DNA of 64,000 nucleotides from Arcobacter acticola (GTDB taxonomy: Bacteria > Campylobacterota > Campylobacteria > Campylobacterales > Arcobacteraceae): positions 744,001 through 808,000 of the forward strand of contig NZ_CP042652.1 of assembly GCF_013177675.1 (NCBI RefSeq), read 5' to 3'. Under the pieces are notes generated by a model, which made no database searches, was not told the DNA's origin, and worked only from the letters and a program-made list of their open reading frames with translations. Positions 34,479 to 43,030 of the stretch are shown here, piece after piece (positions within the stretch are counted from its first letter, which is position 1; the number at the start of each line of letters is the position of its first letter). The position numbers and the translations under genes are program-made.

Positions 34479-35015
34479 ATGGCAACAACAAAATTAAAAG
34501 GTAATGAAGTTACTTTAAGTGGAACAGATGTAAAAGTTGGAGATGTAGCTCCTGTAGTTACTGTAGTAGCAAAAGATTTATCAGATGTTCAAGTAGGTGG
34601 TCAAAAAGGTAAAGCTCAAATCGTAGTTGTAGTTCCTTCTTTAGATACAGCAGTATGTGCTGCTGAAACTAGAAAATTCAATGAAGCAGCAGCTAAAGTT
34701 GAAAATGCAGAAGTAATCGTAGTTTCTATGGATTTACCATTTGCAATGGGAAGATTTTGTACAACTGAAGGAATCGAAAACTTAACTGTTGGTTCTGACT
34801 TTAGAGCAAAAGCATTTGCAAAATCTTACGGTGTACTAGTTGCATCTGGACCATTAGCTGGTGTTACTTGTAGAGCAGTATTTGTAATCAATGCTTCAGG
34901 TGTTATTACATACAAAGAAATTTGTCCTGAAATTACAGAAGAGCCAAATTATGAAGCAGCATTAGCAGCTGTTAATGAGTCAACTTCAACTTCTTGTTGT
35001 GGAACTTGTCACTAA
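34479..35015 (+). CDS. tpx: Thiol peroxidase with cysteine-rich tail
   Basis: This 178-residue atypical 2-Cys peroxiredoxin reduces hydrogen and alkyl peroxides with thioredoxin. Peroxidatic C60 lies in PSLDTAVCAAETRKF and resolving C94 in FAMGRFCTTEG. The body matches Tpx, but additional cysteines occur at 131 and 149, and a tail of about ten residues ends in C173-C174-x-x-C177-H178. E. coli Tpx has no such tail. The tail could bind a metal or act as an extra redox centre. AAAGGA precedes the ATG and a strong terminator follows. Confidence 0.95.
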   Translation: MATTKLKGNEVTLSGTDVKVGDVAPVVTVVAKDLSDVQVGGQKGKAQIVVVVPSLDTAVCAAETRKFNEAAAKVENAEVIVVSMDLPFAMGRFCTTEGIENLTVGSDFRAKAFAKSYGVLVASGPLAGVTCRAVFVINASGVITYKEICPEITEEPNYEAALAAVNESTSTSCCGTCH

Positions 35016-35025
35016 TTTTTAGATA

Positions 35026-35051
35026 AAGAGTCTTTTAGACTCTTTTCTTCT
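35026..35051. terminator. Terminator between convergent tpx and YitT gene
   Basis: AAAGAGTC (35026-35033) pairs with GACTCTTT (35039-35046), followed by TCTTC and further T-rich DNA. Confidence 0.75.
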
Positions 35052-35061
35052 TCTACTTTTT

Positions 35062-35910
35062 TTAATTTCCTCTTCCTAACATTTCACTAGCTTCTGTTAT
35101 TATTAAAAACGCATCTGGGTCACTTTGTCTAACTATTTGTCTCAGCCTTTGTAGTTTTGTAACTTCAACAACAATTAAAATCATTTTCTTTTCTTGATTT
35201 TCAAATAAACCTTCACCTTTTAATATAGTACCTTCAGGCCCTAGTTCTTGAGTTATTAATTGTTTTAATTCATCTGTTTTCTGTGTTACTAAATAAACAA
35301 CTTTTTTGTTTAAACTTCCCGTTAAAATATAATCTATCATTTTTGCAGTTATATAAATACTAATAACACTCCATAAAATTTTTGTTCTATCTTCAAAAAT
35401 AAATAAAGCAGATAATATTATGATTATGTCAATTACTAAAATAACTTGACCAGCTTTAATTTCGGTTTTTGAAGATATTATTTTAGCTATGATAGTAGAG
35501 CCACCTGCTGATGAATTACCTTTTATAACTAATGATAATCCAAGTCCCACAAATATTCCACCAAAAATAGCACCTAAAATTGTATCTTGAATAAATGTTT
35601 CTATTTTTATAATCTGTGAAAATAAATCAATAAATAAAGAAATTAAAATTATTGTAATTATAGTTCTTATTGTAAACATTTTTCCAAGATATTTATTTCC
35701 TATTATTAATAAAGGAAGATTAATTAAAGCTATTAATGAACCAATTGTAAGTGGTGTAATAAAATGAAGTAATAAAGCAAGACCTGCTGTTCCTCCTGTG
35801 ATAATATTATTTGGAAGAAAAAATCCAACTAAAGCTAATGATAAAATAATAGAACCAGATATGATAAAAACATAATTAATTAGCTCATCTTTTGTAAAAA
35901 AAGTATTCAT
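35062..35910 (-). CDS. YitT family membrane protein
   Basis: This 282-residue protein has five or six membrane helices in the first 200 residues (DUF161 type, with NNIITGGTAGLALLLHF and GNSSAGGSTIIAKIISSKT). A C-terminal soluble DUF2179 domain (about 200-275) includes ELGPEGTILKGEGLFENQEKKMILIVV. The family is widespread and uncharacterised; a transport role is assumed. It is monocistronic, convergent with tpx. Confidence 0.9.
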   Translation of the reverse strand: MNTFFTKDELINYVFIISGSIILSLALVGFFLPNNIITGGTAGLALLLHFITPLTIGSLIALINLPLLIIGNKYLGKMFTIRTIITIILISLFIDLFSQIIKIETFIQDTILGAIFGGIFVGLGLSLVIKGNSSAGGSTIIAKIISSKTEIKAGQVILVIDIIIILSALFIFEDRTKILWSVISIYITAKMIDYILTGSLNKKVVYLVTQKTDELKQLITQELGPEGTILKGEGLFENQEKKMILIVVEVTKLQRLRQIVRQSDPDAFLIITEASEMLGRGN

Positions 35911-36053
35911 GTGTTCCTTTGATATAAAAATTTAAAAAAGATTTTATTTTAACTCAATATTTGTAATAAGTTGTTTATTTTAATAATATATGTCTTATAG
36001 TAGTAGTATAATTTTATAATAAGATTTTAAATTATATTCAAAGGAGAATAGGG

Positions 36054-36785
36054 ATGCTAAAAAATCTATTTAAAATAATGGTATTTTGTTTTATGTGTTT
36101 TCAGTATTCATCTGCTGTTTCAGTTAATGATGGATTTGAAGAATATAACAAAGGAAATGTTTTTCAAGCTTTAAACATATTTGAAGAAGCTTGTGAAGGT
36201 GGCGCTTATGTTGGCTGTTATAATGCAGCACTTATTTACTACAAAGGAAGTAGAGTAGAAAGAGATTATGAAAAAGCTGCAAACCTATTTATAAAAGCTT
36301 GTGATGAGGGTCATAGCGAAGCTTGCTACAATATTGCATATATGTTTGAAAATGGTTTAGGGGTAAATACAGATTCTTCAAAAGCTGCAATTTTATATGA
36401 TAGAAGCTGTCAAAATGGTGTAGGAGCGGCATGTTATAATTTATCTATTATGTATGAAAAAGAAGATGGCGTTGAAAAAGATTCTTTTAAAGCAGTTGAT
36501 TATTTAACTCAAGCTTGTAATTTAGACCATGCAAAAGCTTGTTACAATCTTGCAATAAAATTCCAAAAAGAAGATGGAGTTGAAAAAAACCCATTAAAAG
36601 CTGCAAATCTTTATCAAAAATCTTGTGATTTAAACTATGCATCTGCATGTTATAATCTAGGAGTTATGTATTTTGATGGACTTTTTCTTAAAAAAGACAA
36701 TTCAAAAGCAGCAGAACTTTTCAGTAAAGCTTGTGATATGAATCTGGATGTAGCTTGTAAAGCTTATGGTAATTTGAATAAATAA
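36054..36785 (+). CDS. Exported Hcp-like Sel1-repeat protein
   Basis: This 243-residue protein has a signal peptide (about 1-22) and then six Sel1-like repeats of about 36 residues. Each repeat carries a Cys pair spaced seven apart, as in CEGGAYVGCYNAALIYY and CDEGHSEACYNIAYMFE. This is the signature of the Helicobacter cysteine-rich (Hcp) family, in which each repeat is disulfide-locked. Hcp proteins are secreted or periplasmic, and some bind beta-lactams weakly. The repeats suggest a protein- or peptidoglycan-binding role. GGAG precedes the ATG and a terminator overlaps the 3' end. Confidence 0.92.
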   Translation: MLKNLFKIMVFCFMCFQYSSAVSVNDGFEEYNKGNVFQALNIFEEACEGGAYVGCYNAALIYYKGSRVERDYEKAANLFIKACDEGHSEACYNIAYMFENGLGVNTDSSKAAILYDRSCQNGVGAACYNLSIMYEKEDGVEKDSFKAVDYLTQACNLDHAKACYNLAIKFQKEDGVEKNPLKAANLYQKSCDLNYASACYNLGVMYFDGLFLKKDNSKAAELFSKACDMNLDVACKAYGNLNK

Positions 36786-36805
36786 ACAAGAGTTATCTCT
36801 TGTTT
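36784..36805 (+). terminator. Terminator of the Hcp-like gene
   Basis: AAACAAGAG (36784-36792) pairs with CTCTTGTTT (36797-36805) around TTAT and overlaps the last base of the coding stop. Confidence 0.65.
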
Positions 36806-36835
36806 ATAGTCAAGGAATATTCTGTTCTAAATTGA

Positions 36836-36841
36836 TATAAT
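36836..36841 (+). promoter_or_regulatory. -10 box of nnrS
   Basis: TATAAT lies 58 bp before the ATG, in the short gap after the Hcp-like gene's terminator. Confidence 0.45.
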
Positions 36842-36899
36842 CTCTCAAAATCAAAGTCATTATTTATTTTTTTAATTTAGACTTTTTATAGGAGATATT

Positions 36900-38090
36900 A
36901 TGCAAGCTTGGTACAAGAAGTTTTCTTCTCAACCACACCAACCATTTTTCACAAGTGGTATTTTATTTTTAATTCTTTTTATGATGTTATTTACAGCATC
37001 TTATTCGAACATTCTTATTTTAGACACTTCTGTTTTAACATTTCATGCTTATACTATGGTATTTGTAATTTTTATTCAATTTTTCTTAGGTTTTCTATTT
37101 GTAGTATTTCCACGATTTTTAACCCAAGCTGAAATAAATAAAAAAGAGTATATGAATCAATTTATTCTTTATTTTATTAGTTCTTTAGGGATTCTATTAT
37201 CAATTATATTTTATTCAGATGTAGTTTTTGTATTTCAAATAATGATGTTAATTGCTCAAGTACTTAGTTTTAAACTTCTTTATTCAATACACAACAAAAG
37301 TCTTGTAAAAGTAAAAGATGATACAAAATGGGTTTTAATATCTTTTGTTGCAGGTTTAATTTTTCATACATTATTTATTATTTCAGAAATAAAATTTCTT
37401 TATTCTCATGATTTATCAAAGCTTTCTATAGACGCTGGATTTTATCTTTTTATTTTTATGGTTATATTTGTAATTTCACAAAGAATGATTCCTTTTTTTA
37501 CAACAGCAAAAGCTCCAAATTATAAACCAAATAAAAGTAAAAATTTACTAGAAATTGTATTTGCTTTATTGATTTTCAAAGTTGTTTTATTGTCTTTTGA
37601 TAATGTAAAATTAAATTTATTAGCAGATATTCCTTTATTTGTAATGATTACGAGAGAATTAATAAAATGGAAATTACCATTTTTTAAAGTTCCAGCAATT
37701 ATGTGGGTTTTATATCTAGGACTTTATTGGATTCCATTTGCTTTTTTTATATCAATTGTTGAAAGTTTAATGGCATTTTATAACCCAAGTATTATTTTCG
37801 AAAAAGCAGCTATTCATGCTATGGCTTTAGGGTATTTTTTAACACTTCTTGTAGGTTTTGGAACGAGGGTAATATTAGGACATTCAGGAACAACTCCCCA
37901 CGCAAATAATTTTGCAATATTTATTTTTATTGCTATTCAACTTATTGCATTATTAAGAATATTTTCTTCATTTACTTTAAACTTTGGATTAGATTATATG
38001 TTTTTCATAAATCTTACTGCTGTGTTATTGATTATGGGATTACTTGTTTGGTCAAGTAAATATTTAACCATATTAATAAAAGGAAAATAA
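36900..38090 (+). CDS. nnrS: NnrS family heme-copper membrane protein
   Basis: This 396-residue protein has about twelve membrane helices and the NnrS landmarks HQPFFTSGI at the N-terminus, RMIPFFTTA in the middle, and AIHAMALGYFLTLLVGFGTRVILGHSG near the C-terminus. The conserved histidines of these motifs bind heme and copper in characterised members. NnrS helps cells tolerate nitric oxide and nitrosative stress. GGAG lies at good distance before the ATG. It is followed by msrPQ, another damage-repair system, with its own ribosome site. Confidence 0.92.
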   Translation: MQAWYKKFSSQPHQPFFTSGILFLILFMMLFTASYSNILILDTSVLTFHAYTMVFVIFIQFFLGFLFVVFPRFLTQAEINKKEYMNQFILYFISSLGILLSIIFYSDVVFVFQIMMLIAQVLSFKLLYSIHNKSLVKVKDDTKWVLISFVAGLIFHTLFIISEIKFLYSHDLSKLSIDAGFYLFIFMVIFVISQRMIPFFTTAKAPNYKPNKSKNLLEIVFALLIFKVVLLSFDNVKLNLLADIPLFVMITRELIKWKLPFFKVPAIMWVLYLGLYWIPFAFFISIVESLMAFYNPSIIFEKAAIHAMALGYFLTLLVGFGTRVILGHSGTTPHANNFAIFIFIAIQLIALLRIFSSFTLNFGLDYMFFINLTAVLLIMGLLVWSSKYLTILIKGK

Positions 38091-38158
38091 AAACTCTTAC
38101 TAAACATATCCTTTACATAAAACTTCTATAATTTGCTTAGAATTTAAAAGGATATGTT

Positions 38159-39118
38159 ATGAATATAATCAAAAGAAAACATTGGCAAATAAGTGAGAAT
38201 GAAGTTACTCCAAAAGAGTTATTTGAAAAAAGAAGAAACTTTATTAAACTAGGTGCTGCTTCAATTGTATCAAGTGGAGCTATTATGGAACTTCTTGCCC
38301 AAGAAAATTTACCTAAAATTACCCTTGATTTTATAAAAGATAAAAATATTGATAATCTAAAATTAAATACTTTTGAACAAATTACTTCCCATAATAATTT
38401 TTATGAATTCACAACAAGTCAAAGTGGTGTAAAAGATATTGCCCATACTTTAAATACAGATAATTGGAGTGTTACAATAGATGGTTTAGTAGAAAATCCA
38501 ATGAAAGTAAATTTGGATGATTTAGTAAAAATGTTTACAATGGAAGAACGAATCTACAGATTTAGATGTGTAGAAGGTTGGAGTATGGTTGTTCCTTGGA
38601 ATGGATTTTCACTAGCAAGTCTAATCAAAAAAGTAAAACCCTTGTCAAGTGCTAAGTATGTAAGATTTGAAACATTAGTTGATCCAGAAGTTTTTCCAGA
38701 TCAAAAAAGAGGAAAATTCGGAGTTATTGATTATCCATATATTGAAGGTTTACGAATGGATGAAGCTGTGAATGATTTATCTTTTCTTGCAACTGGACTT
38801 TATGGAGATGTAATGCCTAAACAAAATGGTGCTCCAATTAGACTAGTTGTTCCATGGAAATATGGATTTAAATCTATTAAATCTATCGTTAAAATATCAT
38901 TTGTTGATAAAGAACCTTTAAATACATGGCAAAAAGAAAATCCAAGAGAATATGGATTTTTCGCAAATGTAAATCCAAATGTCGATCACCCAAGATGGTC
39001 GCAAAAAAAAGAGAGAGTATTGGGAAGTTTTTTCAAACAAGATACTTTAATGTTCAATGGTTATGAAAAAGAAGTTGCATCACTTTATTCTGGAATGGAT
39101 TTAAGAAAGTATATCTAA
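38159..39118 (+). CDS. msrP: Protein-methionine-sulfoxide reductase, molybdopterin subunit
   Basis: This 319-residue periplasmic molybdoenzyme repairs oxidised methionines in envelope proteins. A twin-arginine motif ([10 protein letters not shown], about residues 24-33) directs Tat export of the folded protein. The sulfite-oxidase-like fold shows the Mo-ligand cysteine in [17 protein letters not shown], and further family blocks are [11 protein letters not shown] and [13 protein letters not shown]. The stop overlaps the msrQ start by one base (TAATG). Electrons come from quinol through MsrQ. Confidence 0.95.
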   Translation: MNIIKRKHWQISENEVTPKELFEKRRNFIKLGAASIVSSGAIMELLAQENLPKITLDFIKDKNIDNLKLNTFEQITSHNNFYEFTTSQSGVKDIAHTLNTDNWSVTIDGLVENPMKVNLDDLVKMFTMEERIYRFRCVEGWSMVVPWNGFSLASLIKKVKPLSSAKYVRFETLVDPEVFPDQKRGKFGVIDYPYIEGLRMDEAVNDLSFLATGLYGDVMPKQNGAPIRLVVPWKYGFKSIKSIVKISFVDKEPLNTWQKENPREYGFFANVNPNVDHPRWSQKKERVLGSFFKQDTLMFNGYEKEVASLYSGMDLRKYI

Positions 39119-39672
39119 TGAAAAGAATATTTTTATATCTAATAATTTTATCTCCATTAATCTATTTATTAACTAGATTATTTGTTTTTGATAATGTTAA
39201 TGATCCAATAAAATATATATACACAATTACAGGTGCAAGTGCTACAGTAATTGTTTTCTTCTCAATAATAATTTCCTTGATAAAAGAAAAAATCAATCTA
39301 ATGAAATATAGAAAAGAAATAGGACTTTTAGGCTTTTCTTATGCCTTATTACATCTTTTAAATTTTATTATCTTAGATGCACAATTTGATTTTCAATTTG
39401 TAATAAAAGAAACTTTAGATAAACCTTTTATATATTTGGGAATGATTGCTTTCTTTATCATTTTATTTATGGCAATAACATCCACAAAAAAACTGTATAA
39501 AAAATATAATAAATATCATAAATTAGTATATTTATTTTTAATCTTAATTACTATACATTGGATTATGGCTCAAAAAGCTATAAGTATTCTACAATTCTCC
39601 TATATAATAGCTATTTTGATTATAGGATATTATAAGCTTTTACAGCAAATAATCAATAATAATAAATCATAG
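39118..39672 (+). CDS. msrQ: Heme b membrane subunit MsrQ
   Basis: This 184-residue protein has about five membrane helices and ferric-reductase-like histidines (LLHLLNF, YHKLVYL, TIHWIMAQ), as in MsrQ/YedZ. It carries electrons from quinol to MsrP across the inner membrane. It is coupled to msrP by overlapping stop and start codons. It is slightly shorter than the E. coli protein. Confidence 0.92.
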   Translation: MKRIFLYLIILSPLIYLLTRLFVFDNVNDPIKYIYTITGASATVIVFFSIIISLIKEKINLMKYRKEIGLLGFSYALLHLLNFIILDAQFDFQFVIKETLDKPFIYLGMIAFFIILFMAITSTKKLYKKYNKYHKLVYLFLILITIHWIMAQKAISILQFSYIIAILIIGYYKLLQQIINNNKS

Positions 39673-39720
39673 TTCTATCAATTTTAAAGTAAAATAAGAT
39701 ATTAAATCATAAAAAAATTT

Positions 39721-39745
39721 CAACTGTATATCTAATATACAGTTG
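39721..39745. terminator. 11-bp perfect hairpin between msrQ and amtB
   Basis: CAACTGTATAT (39721-39731) pairs perfectly with ATATACAGTTG (39735-39745) around CTA. A-rich DNA precedes it and TATTGTACTTTGTTT follows, so it may end the msrPQ transcript. As a DNA palindrome 62 bp before amtB it could also be an operator for nitrogen control. Confidence 0.5.
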
Positions 39746-39807
39746 TATTGTACTTTGTTTCTAAAAATATGATAAATTTTCATTATATAAAAAACAAAGG
39801 ATAATGA

Positions 39808-41124
39808 ATGAAAAAATTGCTTTTATCAATGCCTCTATTTGGTGTTTTAGCATTTGCAGATGAGGCAGAACCTGTTCTTAATTCAGGTGATACTGCTTGG
39901 ATGATGATTTCTACGGCGCTAGTTATGTTAATGACGCCAATTGGTCTTGCTTTATTTTATGGAGGGATGACAAGATCTAAGAATATTCTAAATACATACT
40001 CAATGGTATTTGGAGCTTTTGCTATTGCATTTATTGCATGGATAGTAGCTGGGTTTTCTATTGCGTTTGGAACAATGGAAGGTTCAATGAATCAATTTAT
40101 AGGTGGTTTTTCACATGTAATGCTTGATGGTATTTCTTGGAAAGAGTTTGCAAGTGTAGAGTTAGGACAACTTTATCCTAAATTCATTTTTGTTGTTTTC
40201 CAAGGTACATTTGCTGCTATTACAATTGCAATTGCATCTGGATCTGTTATTGAAAGAATGAAGTTTTCTACATGGATGATATTTGCAGCTATTTGGACAA
40301 TTGTTGTTTACGCACCTATTGCACATATGGTTTGGGGTGGAGGATACTTATTTAATGAAGGTGCTCTTGACTTCGCAGGTGGAACAGTTGTACATATGAA
40401 TGGTGGACTTGCTGGTTTAGTTCTTGCTTTATTAATTGGTAAAAGAGCTGGATATTCTAAAGTTGCAATGAAACCTGTAAGTATTATTTTAACAGCAGTT
40501 GGTGCTGGTCTTTTATGGTTTGGTTGGTATGGATTTAATGCAGGTTCTGCATTTGGTGCAAATGCAATTGCAGGTGTAGCATTCCTTACAACAACAGTAG
40601 CAGCTTCAGTTGCAACTCTTACATGGTTAGCAATTGAATCTTTAATATTCAAAAAACCTACACTTTTAGGTGCTGCATCTGGTGCAATAGCTGGATTAGT
40701 TGCTATTACTCCTGCTGCTGGATTTGTAAGCGTTGGTGGAGCTCTTATCATTGGTATTATGGGTGCAATCGTTGCTTTCTTTGGGGTATCTATTCTTAAG
40801 AAAAAACTTGGATTTGATGATAGTTTGGATGCGTTTGGAATTCACTTCTTAGCTGGTCTATGGGGAGCAATTGCTACAGGTATTTTCGCTCTTAATGATA
40901 AAGATTTATTATGGGATGGACCGCTTAAAGCTTCAGATGATAGATTAGGACAAATTTTTGTTCAATTTGAATCTGCATTAATTGTAGGTGCATATACATT
41001 AGTTGGAACAATTGTTGTTTATTATATTGCATCATTCTTAACAGGTGGAGCAAGAGTAAATGAAGATAAAGAGAGCCAAGGTCTAGATGAATCAGTACAC
41101 GGTGAACGTGGTTTTAACTTATAA
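39808..41124 (+). CDS. amtB: Ammonium transporter
   Basis: This 438-residue inner-membrane channel for NH3/NH4+ has a cleavable signal-like N-terminus (to about residue 18) and eleven expected helices. Family signatures are FYGGMTRSKN, VVYAPIAHMVWGGGYL, DFAGGTVVHMNGGLAGL (pore histidine), WYGFNAGSAFGAN and DAFGIHFLAGLWG (second pore histidine). The C-terminal tail (about 405-438) is the PII-binding segment. The PII gene follows 16 bp downstream, the standard amtB-glnK pair. Confidence 0.97.
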   Translation: MKKLLLSMPLFGVLAFADEAEPVLNSGDTAWMMISTALVMLMTPIGLALFYGGMTRSKNILNTYSMVFGAFAIAFIAWIVAGFSIAFGTMEGSMNQFIGGFSHVMLDGISWKEFASVELGQLYPKFIFVVFQGTFAAITIAIASGSVIERMKFSTWMIFAAIWTIVVYAPIAHMVWGGGYLFNEGALDFAGGTVVHMNGGLAGLVLALLIGKRAGYSKVAMKPVSIILTAVGAGLLWFGWYGFNAGSAFGANAIAGVAFLTTTVAASVATLTWLAIESLIFKKPTLLGAASGAIAGLVAITPAAGFVSVGGALIIGIMGAIVAFFGVSILKKKLGFDDSLDAFGIHFLAGLWGAIATGIFALNDKDLLWDGPLKASDDRLGQIFVQFESALIVGAYTLVGTIVVYYIASFLTGGARVNEDKESQGLDESVHGERGFNL

Positions 41125-41137
41125 TAGAAAAGAGTAA

Positions 41138-41479
<342 letters not shown>

Positions 41480-41556
41480 GCTTTAGATTATATGAGTAAA
41501 GATTATCAACAAAGAGATTAAAAACTCTTAGTTGATATATTCCTAACTCTTTAAAA

Positions 41557-42606
41557 CTATACTTCGACTCTATTACGTCCATTTTTTTTTGCAAGATAAA
41601 GTTTTTTGTCAACAGTTTTATACGCTTGGCTAAAAGAAGTAAAATCACCCATATAAACAACACCAAAGCTACAAGTTAATGTTGGTATGTCTTTTAATTT
41701 AGATGTTTCTAATTCAATATTATTTTTTAGTTTATTAGCAATATCTTTTACCATAGATAAATTTGCTTCAATTAATAATATAAATTCTTCTCCTCCCCAT
41801 CGTACAAAAATATCATTTTTTCTAATAGTTTTTTTTACAATTTGTACTAAATAAATCAATGCATTATCACCAATATCATGACCATATATATCATTAATTT
41901 TTTTAAAATAATCAACATCAAACATAATTAGAGATAATTCTTGTTTTAAAGTTAACATTTGATGAAATTTTTTATCAATCATTGAATCAAAATAATTTCT
42001 GTTATAAATGTTAGTGAGCATGTCATAATTTGCTTTTTGTTCCAAATCAGTATTTTTTATTTTTAAAGATGCAACCTCAGTTAAATCTATATCAATACAA
42101 AACATTTCTGGATTAAAAGATTCTTCTCCTAGCATTACATGTGAAGAGAAAACATGTATGGGGGATTGGTCTTTTCTTTTAAGTATTAGTTCCCCTGATG
42201 GTATGACATTTCCATTTTCAAACCAATCTTTTATTCCTTGGATTACAGGGATATGCATTTCCTCTGGTATTATTAACTCTTCTAATGATTTTCCTATAGC
42301 TTCATAATATGTATATCCATAAATATTTTCACTAGATTTATTCCAATATATAACTTTTCTATTTTTATCATATCCTTGTATTGCTACAGAAGGAATACTA
42401 TTAATTAATTCAATGAAAGTTCTTTCTTTTCCCATACTTGATATTGTGTCGCTTTTTTTATACTTGATTAAATTATTAATTGTATTTATTTTTGATTCTT
42501 GATTTTTGTTTAAGGAATTAGAATCTAGAAGAGCAAGTATTTCATTACATTCAAAAATATGATTTTTTAAATTCTGTTTTATTTCTGATAAATCGTTTTT
42601 ATCCAA
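41557..42606 (-). CDS. PAS-GGDEF diguanylate cyclase
   Basis: This 349-residue soluble protein has an N-terminal helical part (about 1-65), a PAS domain (about 65-185, with YDKNRKVIYWNKSSENIYGYTYYEAIGKSLEE) and a GGDEF domain (about 190-349). The active site RWGGEEF is intact, so synthesis of c-di-GMP from GTP is predicted. An inhibitory RxxD site is not obvious. The PAS ligand is unknown. It is monocistronic and divergent from the helicase gene across a 424-bp gap. Confidence 0.92.
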   Translation of the reverse strand: MDKNDLSEIKQNLKNHIFECNEILALLDSNSLNKNQESKINTINNLIKYKKSDTISSMGKERTFIELINSIPSVAIQGYDKNRKVIYWNKSSENIYGYTYYEAIGKSLEELIIPEEMHIPVIQGIKDWFENGNVIPSGELILKRKDQSPIHVFSSHVMLGEESFNPEMFCIDIDLTEVASLKIKNTDLEQKANYDMLTNIYNRNYFDSMIDKKFHQMLTLKQELSLIMFDVDYFKKINDIYGHDIGDNALIYLVQIVKKTIRKNDIFVRWGGEEFILLIEANLSMVKDIANKLKNNIELETSKLKDIPTLTCSFGVVYMGDFTSFSQAYKTVDKKLYLAKKNGRNRVEV

Positions 42607-42762
42607 AATGTAAACCTTTTTATTAATTCTAATATATAAATTGATGGTATTGTATCGTAATCAATTTTATAAATAGCATGTATAAAAATGTAAATTTCTA
42701 TATGTTAACTATTTAATTAATAAATTTATTGTATTAATTGTTAATATTATTTTATAAATATA

Positions 42763-42846
42763 GCGTCAAGTTAACTATCCATTAATCCTTGATTATATTT
42801 TAGTTAATGATGGCTTGTTATAATTTTTCTATAGATAGGTTGACGC
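42763..42846. repeat. 84-bp interrupted inverted repeat
   Basis: GCGTCAA (42763-42769) pairs with TTGACGC (42840-42846), and CTATC (42775-42779) with GATAG (42834-42838). Inside, CATTAA (42780-42785) pairs with TTAATG (42804-42809). It could be a closed multi-helix RNA or a pair of distant protein sites. Function unknown. Confidence 0.5.
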
Positions 42847-42949
42847 AGCGACTTATTTATGAATACCTTAAGATTTAGATTTTTAGACAAATAATTTTTT
42901 ATGTTTCCTTGTTAAAAAAAGAGTGTTGATTTTTATCCACTCTTTTTTT
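42831..42949 (+). ncRNA. Candidate small RNA
   Basis: A TATAAT at 42819-42824 predicts a start near 42831. A terminator follows: AAAAAGAGTG (42916-42925) pairs with CACTCTTTTT (42938-42947) and continues TTA. The intervening ~119 nt contain no plausible gene. No RNA family was recognised, and a -35 box is not clear. Confidence 0.35.
42916..42949 (+). terminator. Intrinsic terminator in the gap before the helicase
   Basis: A 10-bp stem (42916-42925/42938-42947) with a 12-nt loop is flanked by an A-run on the left and a T-run on the right. No annotated gene ends here on the plus strand, which is the main support for an unannotated transcript. Confidence 0.7.
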
Positions 42950-43030
42950 ATTTCTTTCAATTTCCCTTAACACTTTTATGATACTATTTCGAAATGATAA
43001 AACTTTTCACAAATACAACAAACTAATCCC

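Larger units (their letters stand above)
42607..43030. other. 424-bp gap between diguanylate cyclase and helicase
   Basis: No convincing protein-coding frame is present. The gap holds an 84-bp interrupted inverted repeat (42763-42846), a TATAAT (42819-42824) and a strong stem-loop terminator (42916-42949). The last 80 bp before 43031 look like ordinary promoter DNA for the helicase. The left 150 bp are simple AT-rich DNA upstream of the cyclase. Confidence 0.7.

Noticed and set aside
42831-42949. Candidate RNA as SRP, tmRNA or 6S RNA
   Set aside because: No SRP GGAA-loop region, tmRNA tag frame or 6S-like open bubble can be made from it.
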